A DNA stretch of 64,000 bases from Paenibacillus sp. PL91 (GCF_012935325.2 NZ_JABBYG020000003.1:186001-250000), one strand, 5' to 3'; positions 17,621 through 27,034 are shown, counted from the stretch's first letter. Numbers and translations: made by a program. The notes: generated from the sequence alone by a model not told the origin.

Positions 17621-18706
17621 TTAACCGTTGCGCTTTTGGAAATCAGCCATGAATTGCTGGAGCGCCTGGCAGCTCTCCAAAGGCACGGCATTATAAGTTG
17701 AAGCTCTAAGACCGCCAACATCGCGATGGCCCTTCAAGCCTACAAAGCCTTCCTTCTCCGACTCCTTAACGAACAGGCTCTCAAGCTCTTCGTTCTGAAT
17801 ACGGAAAGTAATATTCATGAGCGAACGGCTTTGCGGCTGCGCACAGCCCACGTAGAAGCCGCTGCTTTGATCGATTGCGTCATAGATCAGTTTCGTTTTG
17901 TCACGGTTGTATTGCTCGAGCTGAGCAACGCCGCCTTTGTCTTTAATCCACTGAAGAACGAGTTTCACCATGTACACCGAGAAAGACGGCGGCGTATTGT
18001 AAAGCGAGCCGCTCTTTGCATGCGTGCTGTAGCGGAACATGGATGGAATCGTTTTTGAGCCATTTTCAACGAGATCTTTACGAATGATGACAACAGTAAC
18101 GCCCGAAGGCCCAAGATTTTTCTGAGCGCCTGCATAAATGACGCCAAACTTGCTCACATCAATTGGTCTGCTCAAAATATCGCTGGACATATCCGCGATA
18201 AGCGGCACGTCGCCTGTATCCGGGAACTCCTGAAACTGTGTTCCGCCGATCGTTTCATTCGAAGTAAGATGAACATAAGAAGCATTGCTTGGTACCTGAA
18301 TTTCGGACAATGTCGGCATGCGCATAAATTTGTCCGCTTCTGTCGAAGCGGCAATGACAGTTTCACCGACAAACTTCGCTTCCTTAAGCGCCTTGTCAGC
18401 CCAAGCCCCTGTCATCACATAGGCACCTGGCTTACCAGGCTGCAAAAGGTTAAGCGGAAGCATTGCAAACTGCGTACTAGCGCCGCCCTGCAGCAATAGC
18501 ACGTCATAATTTTCGGGAACTCCGAACAATTCGCGAAGCAACGCTTGCGAGTCATCGTTCACTGCTTCATACAGCTTGCTGCGGTGAGACATTTCCATGA
18601 TGGACATTCCTGCACCTTGATAGTCAACGAATTGCTCCTGTGCTTGCTTCAGTACCTCGAGTGGTATTGCGGCTGGTCCTGCATTAAAATTAAATGCTCG
18701 TGTCAT
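17621..18706 (-). CDS. serC: Phosphoserine aminotransferase
   Basis: Second step of serine synthesis, 3-phosphohydroxypyruvate to phosphoserine, and also used for vitamin B6 in some bacteria. It is 361 residues, beginning RAFNFNAGPAAIP, with the PLP-binding Lys196 in YAGAQKNLGPSG, the phosphate-binding LLQGGAS and the C-terminal GHRDVGGLRASTYNAV. GAGGTGG lies about 11 nt before ATG 18706. Monocistronic with a bidirectional terminator. Confidence 0.97.
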   Translation of the reverse strand: MTRAFNFNAGPAAIPLEVLKQAQEQFVDYQGAGMSIMEMSHRSKLYEAVNDDSQALLRELFGVPENYDVLLLQGGASTQFAMLPLNLLQPGKPGAYVMTGAWADKALKEAKFVGETVIAASTEADKFMRMPTLSEIQVPSNASYVHLTSNETIGGTQFQEFPDTGDVPLIADMSSDILSRPIDVSKFGVIYAGAQKNLGPSGVTVVIIRKDLVENGSKTIPSMFRYSTHAKSGSLYNTPPSFSVYMVKLVLQWIKDKGGVAQLEQYNRDKTKLIYDAIDQSSGFYVGCAQPQSRSLMNITFRIQNEELESLFVKESEKEGFVGLKGHRDVGGLRASTYNAVPLESCQALQQFMADFQKRNG

Positions 18707-18871
18707 CTTCGGATACCCACCTCTGTTTCTTTATATATGATATCGCTATGATAGCAATTTTGAAGGTTCGCATCAAGTGCATTCCGCTATTAAAATAATT
18801 AAAAGTCGAACGTATGTCGAAATACTGACAATAAACATTCGGCTTTCGTTCACTATTTCTTAATAATACAT

Positions 18872-18899
18872 AAAAAACGGGTCCCAGAAGGACCCGTTT
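18872..18899 (-). terminator. Terminator of glnA
   Basis: Arms AAACGGGTCC and GGACCCGTTT enclose CTTCT on the minus strand and run into TTTTTTA, 23 bp after the glnA stop. Confidence 0.88.
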
Positions 18900-18921
18900 C
18901 TTATATTTCTTATACGCAGGA

Positions 18922-20346
18922 TTAGCAGTCGTAGTAAAGGCTGAACTCATGCGGATGAATGCGGATTGCAACAGCTTTTGCTTCTTGACGTTTGATTGCT
19001 ACGTAGTTCTCGATAAATTCTTGCGTAAATACGCCGCCTTCAGTCAAGAACTCGGAATCAGCCTCAAGAGCGTTAAGCGCTTCGTCAAGCGTTCCAGGAA
19101 CGCTGCGAATTTCTTTTTTCTCTTCTTCCGGCAATTCGTAGATGTTTTTGTCGAATGGACCGTAGCCAAGAGCTACTGGATCAAGCTTGCGCTTGATGCC
19201 GTCCAAACCAGCAAGCAGCATAGCTGCGAACGCAAGGTAAGGGTTAGCCGTGTTGTCTGGTGTACGGAATTCGATACGACAGCCTTTAGGCGTTACAGCT
19301 GCAATCGGAATACGGATCGCTGCAGAACGGTTACCTTTAGAGAATACAAGGTTAACTGGTGCTTCGTAACCAGGCACAAGACGTTTGAACGAGTTCGTGC
19401 TCGGGTTAGTGATTGCGATCAATGCAGGCGCGTGGTAAAGCACTCCTCCGATGTAGTGCATAGCCAATTCGCTAAGGTTTGCATATGCGCCTTTATCGTA
19501 GAACAAAGGAGCATCGCCGTTGAAGATAGAAGTATGAACGTGCATACCGCTACCGTTGTCACCGAATAGCGGCTTCGGCATGAAAGTAGCCGTTTTGCCG
19601 TATTGGCGAGCTGTATTGTGAATGATATATTTGAACTTCATTAGGTTGTCAGCTGTTTTAGTAAGCGTATCGAAACGGAAGTTAATTTCGGCTTGGCCAG
19701 CTGTTGCAACTTCATGGTGATGACGTTCTACGCGAAGACCCGATTCTTGCAAAAGGCGAACCATTTCGCTGCGGATGTCTTGTTGGGAGTCAACTGGAGC
19801 TACTGGAACGTAGCCGCCTTTAACCGGAATTTTGGAACCAAGGTTGCCGCCTTCTTCTTTACGGTTCGTGTTCCAGCCAGCTTCTTCGGATTCAACCATG
19901 TAAGAGGAAGAATTCATCGAGCTTTCGTAGCGAACTTCGTCGAAAATGAAGAACTCAGGCTCAGGCGCGAAAAATGCTGTCGTACCAACGCCAGTTGTTT
20001 GAAGATATTCTTCAGCCTTCTGAGCGATGCTGCGCGGATCGCGGTCATAGCGTTCGCCCTCAGGTGTATGGATATTACACATAATGTTTAGTGTTGGGTG
20101 ATCAGTGAAAGGATCGATAAATACGGATTCTGTATCTGGGATCATAACCATATCGGAATTCTCAATACCACGGAAACCGTGAATGGAAGAACCGTCGAAT
20201 GCTACCCCATTTACGAAAGTATCAGCATCAACCTCAGCTGCTGGCAGTGTAATGTGGTGTGCATGACCTAGAAGATCCACGAAGCGGAAATCTACAAACT
20301 GAATGCTGTTTTCTTTAATATTGTCCAAAACATTTTGAACTGACAT
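18922..20346 (-). CDS. glnA: Glutamine synthetase type I, GSI-beta-like
   Basis: Makes glutamine from glutamate, ammonia and ATP. The 474-residue protein contains all GS signatures: DGSSIHGF (51-58), PEPEFF, FGDNGSGMHVH, NPSTNSFKRLVPGYEAP and the RTPD site. It has the roughly 25-residue insertion around 145-175 and a KNIYELPEEE loop with Tyr403 at the position adenylylated in enterobacterial enzymes. Its C-terminus resembles E. coli GlnA rather than the 444-residue GSI-alpha of Bacillus. A GlnR/TnrA-type box lies upstream, but no glnR is adjacent. Confidence 0.96.
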   Translation of the reverse strand: MSVQNVLDNIKENSIQFVDFRFVDLLGHAHHITLPAAEVDADTFVNGVAFDGSSIHGFRGIENSDMVMIPDTESVFIDPFTDHPTLNIMCNIHTPEGERYDRDPRSIAQKAEEYLQTTGVGTTAFFAPEPEFFIFDEVRYESSMNSSSYMVESEEAGWNTNRKEEGGNLGSKIPVKGGYVPVAPVDSQQDIRSEMVRLLQESGLRVERHHHEVATAGQAEINFRFDTLTKTADNLMKFKYIIHNTARQYGKTATFMPKPLFGDNGSGMHVHTSIFNGDAPLFYDKGAYANLSELAMHYIGGVLYHAPALIAITNPSTNSFKRLVPGYEAPVNLVFSKGNRSAAIRIPIAAVTPKGCRIEFRTPDNTANPYLAFAAMLLAGLDGIKRKLDPVALGYGPFDKNIYELPEEEKKEIRSVPGTLDEALNALEADSEFLTEGGVFTQEFIENYVAIKRQEAKAVAIRIHPHEFSLYYDC

Positions 20347-20382
20347 TAATAATTTCCTCCATTTCCGAACATTAGCGTAGTG

Positions 20383-20401
20383 TTGAACAGGTATTGTTCA
20401 A
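20383..20401. repeat. Inverted repeat in the glnA leader
   Basis: TTGAACA, 5 nt, TGTTCAA: a perfect 7-bp inverted repeat 37 bp before the glnA start, downstream of the -10 box. A second site with the same TGAACA/TGTTCA arms lies upstream of the promoter at 20505-20518. Confidence 0.6.
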
Positions 20402-20425
20402 TTATTGCTCCAAATCCATGTCGTT

Positions 20426-20455
20426 ATTATAAAACTAGCCTTCAATCTCCGTCAA
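20426..20455 (-). promoter_or_regulatory. Sigma-A promoter of glnA
   Basis: Minus strand: TTGACG (20450-20455), 18-bp spacer, TATAAT (20426-20431). The leader is about 70 nt long. Confidence 0.75.
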
Positions 20456-20483
20456 TAGCTATGTAAGGTATTTTTTGTAGCTA

Positions 20484-20500
20484 TGTCAGGTATACTTACA
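20484..20500. promoter_or_regulatory. GlnR/TnrA-type operator upstream of glnA
   Basis: TGTCAGGTATACTTACA fits the consensus TGTNA-N7-TNACA exactly. It is centred about 70 bp before the expected glnA transcription start. A TGTAA half-site lies next to it at 20463. GlnR and TnrA are the MerR-family nitrogen regulators of Firmicutes that use this sequence. Confidence 0.8.
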
Positions 20501-20504
20501 AGTT

Positions 20505-20518
20505 TGAACAGTTGTTCA
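20505..20518. repeat. Second TGAACA/TGTTCA inverted repeat upstream of glnA
   Basis: TGAACA, 2 nt, TGTTCA. It shares its arms with the repeat inside the glnA leader, so the pair may be binding sites for one protein. Confidence 0.55.
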
Positions 20519-20542
20519 CAATTCCTCCTTAATAGACAATCA

Positions 20543-20585
20543 AAAAGCCGCGCAGCCCTTGAATACTGTAGGCTTCACGGCTTTT
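20543..20585 (-). terminator. Second hairpin downstream of DAHP synthase
   Basis: Arms AAAAGCCG and CGGCTTTT with an inner AAGCC/GGCT pairing and a T run on the minus strand. It follows the closer terminator at 20619-20656 in tandem. Confidence 0.6.
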
Positions 20586-20618
20586 ACCAATTGTAAGCGT
20601 TTGTATGCAAGCAAGCTT

Positions 20619-20656
20619 GAAAAGGCAATGCCGTCCAAGAACGGCATTGCCTTTTC
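20619..20656 (-). terminator. Terminator of DAHP synthase gene
   Basis: A perfect 16-bp stem GAAAAGGCAATGCCGT / ACGGCATTGCCTTTTC with a 6-nt loop begins 10 bp after the stop codon. Confidence 0.85.
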
Positions 20657-20666
20657 GATAGCTAGA

Positions 20667-21728
20667 TTAGATTTTCCATTCCAGGAACGCCTCTGCAGGC
20701 GCTTTAGGCGTTTCGAACTGCTTGCCGACAATCGGAGCAAGCTTCTCTAAATCCTTCAAGAGATTAGCGAATTGATCCGGGAATAGCGATTGTACGCCAT
20801 CGCCCGTCATCGAGTTGTCTGGATCGGTATGCATTTCAACGATCAACCCGTTCGCGCCTGCCGCTACGGAAGCTTTGGACATAGGCTCTACCAATTCGCG
20901 GCGGCCAGTTCCGTGGCTTGGATCTGATATAACCGGCAGATGGCTGAGAGATTGCAGCACAGGAATAGCCGACAAATCAAGCGTGTTGCGCGTGTAAGTC
21001 TCGAACGTTCGGATTCCGCGCTCGCAAAGCATAACGTTTGGATTTCCGCCTGCCAAAATGTATTCAGCAGCGTTCAAAAACTCGTCATAGGTGGAGCTGA
21101 ATCCGCGCTTGAGCAGCACTGGCGTTTGAATCGTGCCCAGCTTGCGCAGCAAATCAAAGTTTTGCATGTTTCGCGTGCCCACTTGAAGAATATCTGCGTA
21201 TTCCGCGCAAACATCCACATACTCCGGCGTCATAACCTCAGTAATCGTGAGAAGACCGTGTTTCCTGCCTGCCTCAGCCATCATCACTAGACCTTCCACG
21301 CCTACACCTTGGAAGCTGTAAGGCCCTGTACGCGGCTTGAAGGCTCCTCCTCGCAGTACCTGTCCGCCAGCTGCCTTAACGAGGCGCGCAATCTCATCGA
21401 TTTGCTCTGGCGTCTCAACCGCGCACGGTCCGCCCATAATAACGAGGTTGCTTCCGCCGATCTTTACGCCTTTAATATCAATAACCGTGTCGTCCGGATG
21501 GAAATCACGGCTTGCAAGCTTGTAGGATTTTGAAATTTTAATCACGTTCTCTACACCTTTCATTTGACGCAAATGCTCCGCAAGCGTTGGCTCTGCTTTC
21601 CCGATAATTCCGATGACGGTCCGATCCGTTCCTCTAGATACATGAGCCTGAACACCCGCTCTTTCGATATGGGCAACAATTTCTGAAATACGCTCTTCTG
21701 CAATGTTTGCATTTGTAATCACGATCAT
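20667..21728 (-). CDS. aroF: 3-deoxy-7-phosphoheptulonate synthase (DAHP synthase, type I-beta)
   Basis: First step of the shikimate pathway: phosphoenolpyruvate plus erythrose 4-phosphate. The 353-residue enzyme has an N-terminal ferredoxin-like domain (about 1-70), as in Thermotoga DAHPS, rather than a fused chorismate mutase. The barrel follows with MGGPCAVE, LRGGAFKPRTGPYSFQG, EVMTPE, QVGTRNMQNF, LLKRG and SDPSHGTG. Start chosen at ATG 21728 behind GAGGAG; a GTG at 21737 lies too close to it. The gene name in this family varies between aroF, aroA and aroG. Confidence 0.95.
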   Translation of the reverse strand: MIVITNANIAEERISEIVAHIERAGVQAHVSRGTDRTVIGIIGKAEPTLAEHLRQMKGVENVIKISKSYKLASRDFHPDDTVIDIKGVKIGGSNLVIMGGPCAVETPEQIDEIARLVKAAGGQVLRGGAFKPRTGPYSFQGVGVEGLVMMAEAGRKHGLLTITEVMTPEYVDVCAEYADILQVGTRNMQNFDLLRKLGTIQTPVLLKRGFSSTYDEFLNAAEYILAGGNPNVMLCERGIRTFETYTRNTLDLSAIPVLQSLSHLPVISDPSHGTGRRELVEPMSKASVAAGANGLIVEMHTDPDNSMTGDGVQSLFPDQFANLLKDLEKLAPIVGKQFETPKAPAEAFLEWKI

Positions 21729-21737
21729 AGGGACCAC

Positions 21738-21946
21738 TCCTCAAAGGTTTTTTAAAGCAACACTACGTTAAAATGCATTCGCTTCGTTCTGTGATAGCAA
21801 TGCTCACTTCGTAAGCTTCTGCACGGACATATATTCGCACATCAACGCTTATACGCTTTATAGCTTTTATGCTTCGTAGCTTCTACGCTTTTAATCACTA
21901 AAGTAAATATACAAGAGAAGCCGGCTCCCGTCAACCCATCTCTTTC
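21738..21946. other. Intergenic stretch between DAHP synthase and ispH
   Basis: T-rich sequence on the plus strand with loosely repeated short words (TACGCTTT, TAGCTTTTATGCTTCGTAGCTTCTACGCTTTT) around 21845-21890. I find no gene, RNA motif or convincing promoter. The words are not equal in length or spacing, so this is not a CRISPR or tandem array. It must hold the promoter of the DAHP synthase gene, but none stands out. Confidence 0.5.
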
Positions 21947-22012
21947 AAAAAAAAATGAGGAAAACGAATTTTCCATGCCTAAAATCTCACGGAAAGCTCA
22001 TTTTACCTCATC
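21947..22012 (-). terminator. Terminator of ispH
   Basis: On the minus strand GATGAGG and CCTCATT enclose a longer region with an inner TTTCC/GGAAA pairing, then a run of at least eight T. Confidence 0.6.
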
Positions 22013-22026
22013 ATTTGATCGGTTAT

Positions 22027-23013
22027 TTAATCGGACTTCTCAGCCGTTGCCGTAGCGGAAGCCGCAGTTGTCGACTTGACGCGCACGTTTGGAAGCAGCT
22101 TATTCATGTTGACCGTACGACGGATCTCCCATGTATCCGGATTGTTGTGATCATATTGCTCCAAATAGGTAATAACCTCTTTGGTCAGCGGCGTAGGTGT
22201 AGAAGCGCCGGATGTAACTGCAACGCGGTCGACGCCTTTAAGCCACTCCTGCTCGATCTCAGACACGTCGGATACCCGATAGGCTTTGACACCGGCAATT
22301 TCCTCTGACACCTGAGCTAGTCTGTTCGAGTTGTTGCTTCTTGGATCTCCAACGACGATACATAGCTGCGCCTCGCCCGCTTGCTCTGCAACTGCCTCTT
22401 GACGCACCTGCGTAGCCAAGCAGATTTCGTTGTGAACCTCTGCAGCAGGATAGCGCTCGACAAGGCGGCTAATAATATGGCGAATATCCCATTGTGACAT
22501 CGTCGTTTGGTTCGTTATAATGATGCGTCCTTCCGGTACTTGAAGGGAATCGATCTCCTCTTCACGCTCGATGAGGTGAACCTGCTCCGGCGCAACGCCA
22601 ATCGCGCCCTCAGGCTCGGGATGGCCCTTCTTGCCGATATAAATAATATGATAGCCTTCCGCCGATTTCGCACGAATTAAATCATGTGTTCTCGTCACGT
22701 CCGGACATGTCGCGTCAACGACGGACAGACCTTTGTCGCGGGCGCGCTGGCGAACCTCTGGAGAGACGCCATGCGCGGTAAAAATAACGGTGCCCTGCTC
22801 GATTTGATCCAAAATATCGAGGCGGTTAGCGCCATCCAGCGTAATCACGCCTTCCTGCTCGAACGCCTCGGTTACATGCGCATTATGAACGATCATGCCT
22901 AATATATAGATTGGCCGCGGCAGCTCCAAATTTTTGGCCGTCTGCAAAGCCAGCACCATCGCATCGACGACGCCATAGCAATAGCCACGCGGTGATATTC
23001 TAACGATTTCCAT
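22027..23013 (-). CDS. ispH: 4-hydroxy-3-methylbut-2-enyl diphosphate reductase
   Basis: Last step of the MEP isoprenoid pathway, a [4Fe-4S] enzyme. The protein carries the three cluster cysteines in RGYCYG (Cys12), DATCPDV and NEICLATQ, plus [19 protein letters not shown] and TNQTTMS. I start it at ATG 23013 ([14 protein letters not shown], 328 residues), as in other Bacillales. An in-frame ATG at 23070 would add 19 residues and overlap the kinase gene end, but it has no clear ribosome binding site. The C-terminal tail is Ala/Thr-rich and longer than usual. Confidence 0.95.
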   Translation of the reverse strand: MEIVRISPRGYCYGVVDAMVLALQTAKNLELPRPIYILGMIVHNAHVTEAFEQEGVITLDGANRLDILDQIEQGTVIFTAHGVSPEVRQRARDKGLSVVDATCPDVTRTHDLIRAKSAEGYHIIYIGKKGHPEPEGAIGVAPEQVHLIEREEEIDSLQVPEGRIIITNQTTMSQWDIRHIISRLVERYPAAEVHNEICLATQVRQEAVAEQAGEAQLCIVVGDPRSNNSNRLAQVSEEIAGVKAYRVSDVSEIEQEWLKGVDRVAVTSGASTPTPLTKEVITYLEQYDHNNPDTWEIRRTVNMNKLLPNVRVKSTTAASATATAEKSD

Positions 23014-23059
23014 TCCTTGCACCTGCTTTCTGACCGGATATGCGTCATAATCATAATTC

Positions 23060-24571
23060 CTATATTTCATCCGTTGCTACTATTATAGACGAATGAGACG
23101 CGTCAGAAAAGGCTATAGGCAGCCAGATCGTAAACTTCGTTCCGTCACCCTCCCTGGTCGTTACTTCAACAGAGCCTTGATGCTCGTCAATTATCCATTT
23201 TGCAATCGATAAGCCAAGCCCTGTTCCGACCGTAACGCCCCTTGATTCATCAGCCCGATAAAATCGGTCGAAAATGTGAGGAATTTCCTCTGGATTCATG
23301 CCGATGCCGGTATCTTGGACAACAAATCCGATTTGCTGATCGTTTCGTATTGCACTAAGCAAAATGGTGCCCTCCGGCGTGTATTTGAACGCATTCTCGA
23401 TGAAAATAAACAACAGCTGCTGCAAATAATTATGATTTGCGTTGACGCGTACGCCATTTAGTGCGGACAGATCGCCTACTTTCCATTCAGCGGAACGCGG
23501 AAGCAGCTGCGCTCTTCGCACAACCTCCTCCGTAAGCGGCAGCAGATCAAGCGGCGTTTTCTCCATCGTATACCCCGCATCAGCTCTCGCTAGCGCCAGC
23601 AGGTCATTGACGAGCGTGCTCATCCGTACGGCCTCAGCTGATATATCGCTCATCGCTTCCTTGGAGAGCTCCCAGCGATCGGAATCAAGCGGCAGCCAGT
23701 CTCCCGTATCAGCATCACGGTTCGTTTCCTTCACTTTCGTCCACATCCGCTCGAGCAGCTCAATATTGCCGCGTATCGTCGTAAGCGGCGTTCGCAGCTC
23801 ATGCGACGCGTCCGATACGAACCTGCGCTGTGCCTTATATGCCTCATCAAGCTCGTTATATGCCATCTCGAGGCGTGCGAGCATCACGTTCAGCGTGCTA
23901 ACGAGCCTTCCGATCTCATCATTCGGGCCTAACGCTGGTATTCGGACGCTTAGATCGGAGCCGTTTTCAATTTGCTCCGTCGCTCGAATGACACGTTCTA
24001 TCGGTCGCAGCGCTTGGCGAGCAATGAATAAGCCTACTGTAAAGGCGATAAATACTACGACTAATGAGGAAAAGATAAGGATCGTGCGAAGGCCGCCCAG
24101 AAATTTTTCCTCGTTATATGAGAATACGCCCACCTGAACCAATCCTACTATATCTTTATCCAAATAGACGGGGCGTTGGTAGGTGAGCATGGCATATCTG
24201 TTATTGTTGATTTCGACATGCGTTTTAACGAAACGCTCCTTTGGCTTCGTTTTTACCTCAGGATAAGGAATGACAAATTCATAGGGAAAGTTGCTGGATT
24301 GCTTAATTGCGCCTTCCTTATAGTTAACTAATTGGATGTACATATCTTTTTTATCTATACGAAACTGCGGACCTACAATCAAATCAAGCGTCTGGTCTAA
24401 AAAATTAGTCGCTCCGATGATTTCAATTTTGCTATCTTGTACTCTAATCTGCTGCTTGATTTCCGCATAGGTGTTCCAATTTACAAAGAAATAAATGCAA
24501 ATGCCGATTACGATCATCGATACCGCAAGCAAACCTGAAATCCAAAGCGTTAGCCGAAGCCTGATGGACAT
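23060..24571 (-). CDS. Sensor histidine kinase (HAMP, HisKA, HATPase)
   Basis: A 503-residue transmembrane sensor. TM1 lies at about 12-35, an extracytoplasmic domain at about 36-165, TM2 at about 168-190, then HAMP, a dimerisation helix with the phospho-His in [16 protein letters not shown], and an ATPase domain ([21 protein letters not shown]). The start ATG 24571 is 4 bp after the response-regulator stop, within its GGAGAGGCAGG site, so the pair is translationally coupled. The sensed signal is unknown. ispH follows directly and may be co-transcribed. Confidence 0.93.
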   Translation of the reverse strand: MSIRLRLTLWISGLLAVSMIVIGICIYFFVNWNTYAEIKQQIRVQDSKIEIIGATNFLDQTLDLIVGPQFRIDKKDMYIQLVNYKEGAIKQSSNFPYEFVIPYPEVKTKPKERFVKTHVEINNNRYAMLTYQRPVYLDKDIVGLVQVGVFSYNEEKFLGGLRTILIFSSLVVVFIAFTVGLFIARQALRPIERVIRATEQIENGSDLSVRIPALGPNDEIGRLVSTLNVMLARLEMAYNELDEAYKAQRRFVSDASHELRTPLTTIRGNIELLERMWTKVKETNRDADTGDWLPLDSDRWELSKEAMSDISAEAVRMSTLVNDLLALARADAGYTMEKTPLDLLPLTEEVVRRAQLLPRSAEWKVGDLSALNGVRVNANHNYLQQLLFIFIENAFKYTPEGTILLSAIRNDQQIGFVVQDTGIGMNPEEIPHIFDRFYRADESRGVTVGTGLGLSIAKWIIDEHQGSVEVTTREGDGTKFTIWLPIAFSDASHSSIIVATDEI

Positions 24572-24575
24572 ATGC

Positions 24576-25268
24576 TTAACCTGCCTCTCCGCGAAGCACA
24601 TAGCCGGTGCCGCGAACCGTCTGAATGAGTCGGTTTTTGCCTCCGTCCTCTACCTTCTGGCGCAGCATCGCGATGTACACCTCCAGCACATTTGATTCTC
24701 CGCTGAAGTCATAGCCCCATATTTTCTCCATGATCGCATCGCGCGTGAGCACGCGGCGCGGGTTCTGCATGAACAGAAGAAGCAAGTCGTACTCCTTGGA
24801 GGTGAGCTCGATGCGGCGTCCCGAGCGTACCGCTTCCCGAGCATCCATATCCAATATGAGATCCTCATAGAGCAGCTGATTGCTAGATTGCTCGATCTTA
24901 TCGGATTTGCGGCGCAATAAAGCTCGGGCCCTAGCCAAGAGCTCCTCAAGCGCAAAAGGCTTGACCAAATAGTCATCAGCTCCAAGATCTAGACCCTTCA
25001 CCCGATCGATCACGTCATCCTTCGCCGTTAGCATCATAATCGGCACCGTGCTTCCGCTCTCGCGCACGCGCCGGCAAACCTCCCAGCCATCGACCTGCGG
25101 CATCATGACATCAAGAATGAGCAAATCCGGCTCCGTCTTAAGCAGCACCTTCAGCCCTTCCATGCCATTAGCTGCCGTCGTTACCTCATAGCCTTCAAAC
25201 GCAAGGCTTCTGCGAAGCAAAGATATAATTTTATCATCGTCATCTACCACCACAATATGCTGTCTCAT
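24576..25268 (-). CDS. OmpR-family response regulator paired with the following kinase
   Basis: A 230-residue regulator from ATG 25268 (MRQHIVVVDDDDK), behind GAGGGGGA. The receiver domain has the acidic cluster DDDD, phosphoacceptor Asp in LDVMMPQVDG and VKPF. The winged helix has RIELTSKEYDLLLLF and VLEVYIAMLRQKV. It sits directly downstream of the HtrA-type protease gene and upstream of the kinase, the arrangement in which CssRS-like systems control envelope proteases. The link to htrA is inference. Confidence 0.92.
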   Translation of the reverse strand: MRQHIVVVDDDDKIISLLRRSLAFEGYEVTTAANGMEGLKVLLKTEPDLLILDVMMPQVDGWEVCRRVRESGSTVPIMMLTAKDDVIDRVKGLDLGADDYLVKPFALEELLARARALLRRKSDKIEQSSNQLLYEDLILDMDAREAVRSGRRIELTSKEYDLLLLFMQNPRRVLTRDAIMEKIWGYDFSGESNVLEVYIAMLRQKVEDGGKNRLIQTVRGTGYVLRGEAG

Positions 25269-25293
25269 CCGCTTTTCCCCCTCTATTTGCAGC

Positions 25294-25329
25294 AAAAAGC
25301 ACAGAGCATGCTGACTCTCTGCGCTTTTT
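25294..25329. terminator. Hairpin between htrA and the two-component genes
   Basis: Arms AAAAAGCGCAGAG and CTCTGTGCTTTTT (one mismatch) enclose 10 nt on the minus strand, 23 bp after the htrA stop codon. Read-through would be needed for htrA to be co-transcribed with the regulator pair. Confidence 0.7.
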
Positions 25330-25351
25330 GTTTCAGTCCATGGCTAAATCT

Positions 25352-27034
25352 TTATTGAGCGCCAAGCGTATTTTTATCGCCAATCACAACTTGAAGATCC
25401 ATTTTGCTGCCTTTTCGAACGATATTCAGCTCGATCTTGTCGCCGACTTTCTGTTTTTGAATCGCTGCAATAAGAGCCTGCGTATTCGTATAGGACTTGC
25501 CGTCAATGCCTACGATTACGTCAAATTGCTGAAGCTCTGCCAGATATGCAGGAGAATTGTAGTATACATTCCGAACGATAGAGCCTTCCACTTTATCCAT
25601 GCCAAGCTCTTTTGCAATATCAGCAGTTACATCCTGAAGCTCAGCCCCGATATAAGGCACAGCCGGTTTAGGAATTTCTTTATTGTTTTTTAAATTTTCC
25701 AGCACTTCCTGAATGGTGCTTGTCGGAATCGCAAAGCCGATGCCTTGCGCTTGCGAGCTCACTGCCGTATTAATGCCCACTACCTCACCGTTTACATTCA
25801 GAAGCGGTCCGCCTGAATTGCCGGGGTTAATGGAAGCATCCGTTTGCAGCAAATGCTTGTATTTGCGCTCGCCCTGCGCATCTTGAATATCGATCGGACG
25901 CTCCTTCGCGCTCAGTACGCCAACCGTTACCGTATGGTCAAAGCCATAAGGGTTGCCGATCGCTACTACCCAATCGCCAATATTGATATGGTCAGAGTTG
26001 CCTAGTGGAAGCGTTGGGAACGCTTTGTCACCCGTAACCTTAAGCACCGCCAAGTCCAAATCATAGCTGGATCCGAGCAGCTCAGCCGTGAACGGCTTAT
26101 CATAGCCTTGAACGATGACCTTGATTTGATCCGATTCGCCAACTACATGCTGATTCGTCAATATATATCCGGTGGAATCGAAGAAAAACCCGGTCCCAAT
26201 GCCTGATTGCTGCATTTGGCCCTCTTCATTTTGCTGCCCTGCGTCAGGCTCTGTCGTGCCAGGATAGTCATCGCCAAAAAATTGGCGGAAAAATGAATCG
26301 TCCAGCATGCTGCCGCTGTTGCTCCGTTTTGCCGTATTTACGTATGTTTCGATTTTCACGACAGCCGGGCTTGCCGTTTCAAACAATTGAGCGATGTTAT
26401 CCGGTCTTGCGGCAACTGTAGCAGCGCCGCCGTTGCTGTTCACACCAGCAGCAGCCGATGAGCCCGAGGCGCTTGATTGTGCATTTGATGCCAAAGCCGG
26501 TTCTTTCGTAAACCAGTTGTTTATATCCGAGGTATACATTAAAGCCCCTACTAGAACGACGCCCGCTAGAAACGATGCGAATACCGCTTTGAAGGAGGTG
26601 CGGCGCGGCTCCCTTACTTGCCAAGGTCCTTTGGAGGATTGCGGTGAAGGCGTAAAGGAACGGATTTGCGATTGCTGAGGCGCTCTTGGCCCTGTTTGCT
26701 CAGGCTCCGCCAACGGCTCGAGCTGACGATCAGATAGCTGAGCATTTGCGGATTCCGAGACAGTGCCGCCAGTATTTCCATATGGCTGATCTTGAATCAG
26801 CTTAGGCTTGTCGCCTTCGAAGCCTGAACGGGGCTCGCTGCTATCTTCCTGAGAATTTGCTTTAAACGGTCCATATGAATAGTAATAAGAGGGCTTAGCC
26901 GCTTGCTCCTGCGTCTCTCTCGAGATTTCGGGATCAGCGTTTACCGCGCTATCGTCATTGCCTGCTGCGCCTTGCTCTCCATCGCTTTTGCGAAAAAAAT
27001 CGTCAAAGCCCTTTTTGTTGTTTTGATCGTCCAT
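25352..27034 (-). CDS. htrA: HtrA/DegP-like serine protease with long cytoplasmic N-terminus
   Basis: Membrane-anchored envelope quality-control protease. The 560-residue protein begins with about 148 low-complexity, Gln/Ser/Pro-rich cytoplasmic residues. One TM segment (149-167) and a linker follow, then a trypsin-like domain with the triad His296 (TNQHVV), Asp327 (YDLDLAVLK) and Ser407 (GNSGGP), and a C-terminal PDZ domain (about 455-550). ATG 27034 follows AAGGAGGAG. Three 11-bp-spaced repeats lie before its promoter. Confidence 0.94.
   Translation of the reverse strand: MDDQNNKKGFDDFFRKSDGEQGAAGNDDSAVNADPEISRETQEQAAKPSYYYSYGPFKANSQEDSSEPRSGFEGDKPKLIQDQPYGNTGGTVSESANAQLSDRQLEPLAEPEQTGPRAPQQSQIRSFTPSPQSSKGPWQVREPRRTSFKAVFASFLAGVVLVGALMYTSDINNWFTKEPALASNAQSSASGSSAAAGVNSNGGAATVAARPDNIAQLFETASPAVVKIETYVNTAKRSNSGSMLDDSFFRQFFGDDYPGTTEPDAGQQNEEGQMQQSGIGTGFFFDSTGYILTNQHVVGESDQIKVIVQGYDKPFTAELLGSSYDLDLAVLKVTGDKAFPTLPLGNSDHINIGDWVVAIGNPYGFDHTVTVGVLSAKERPIDIQDAQGERKYKHLLQTDASINPGNSGGPLLNVNGEVVGINTAVSSQAQGIGFAIPTSTIQEVLENLKNNKEIPKPAVPYIGAELQDVTADIAKELGMDKVEGSIVRNVYYNSPAYLAELQQFDVIVGIDGKSYTNTQALIAAIQKQKVGDKIELNIVRKGSKMDLQVVIGDKNTLGAQ

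Noticed and set aside
18949..19569. 206-codon plus-strand frame inside glnA
   Set aside because: Antisense to a strongly conserved enzyme; rich in Arg, Cys and Phe as expected for a shadow frame.
20463..20480. Second full GlnR/TnrA box next to the one at 20484
   Set aside because: Only the TGTAA half-site matches; the other half reads TTTGT rather than TNACA.
21845..21890. Short repeated words upstream of DAHP synthase as a possible CRISPR or tandem array
   Set aside because: Units are unequal in length and spacing with no spacer-repeat pattern.
23014..23070. Longer IspH start at 23070
   Set aside because: It adds 19 residues not seen at this position in typical Bacillales IspH and lacks a ribosome binding site; kept as a less likely alternative.
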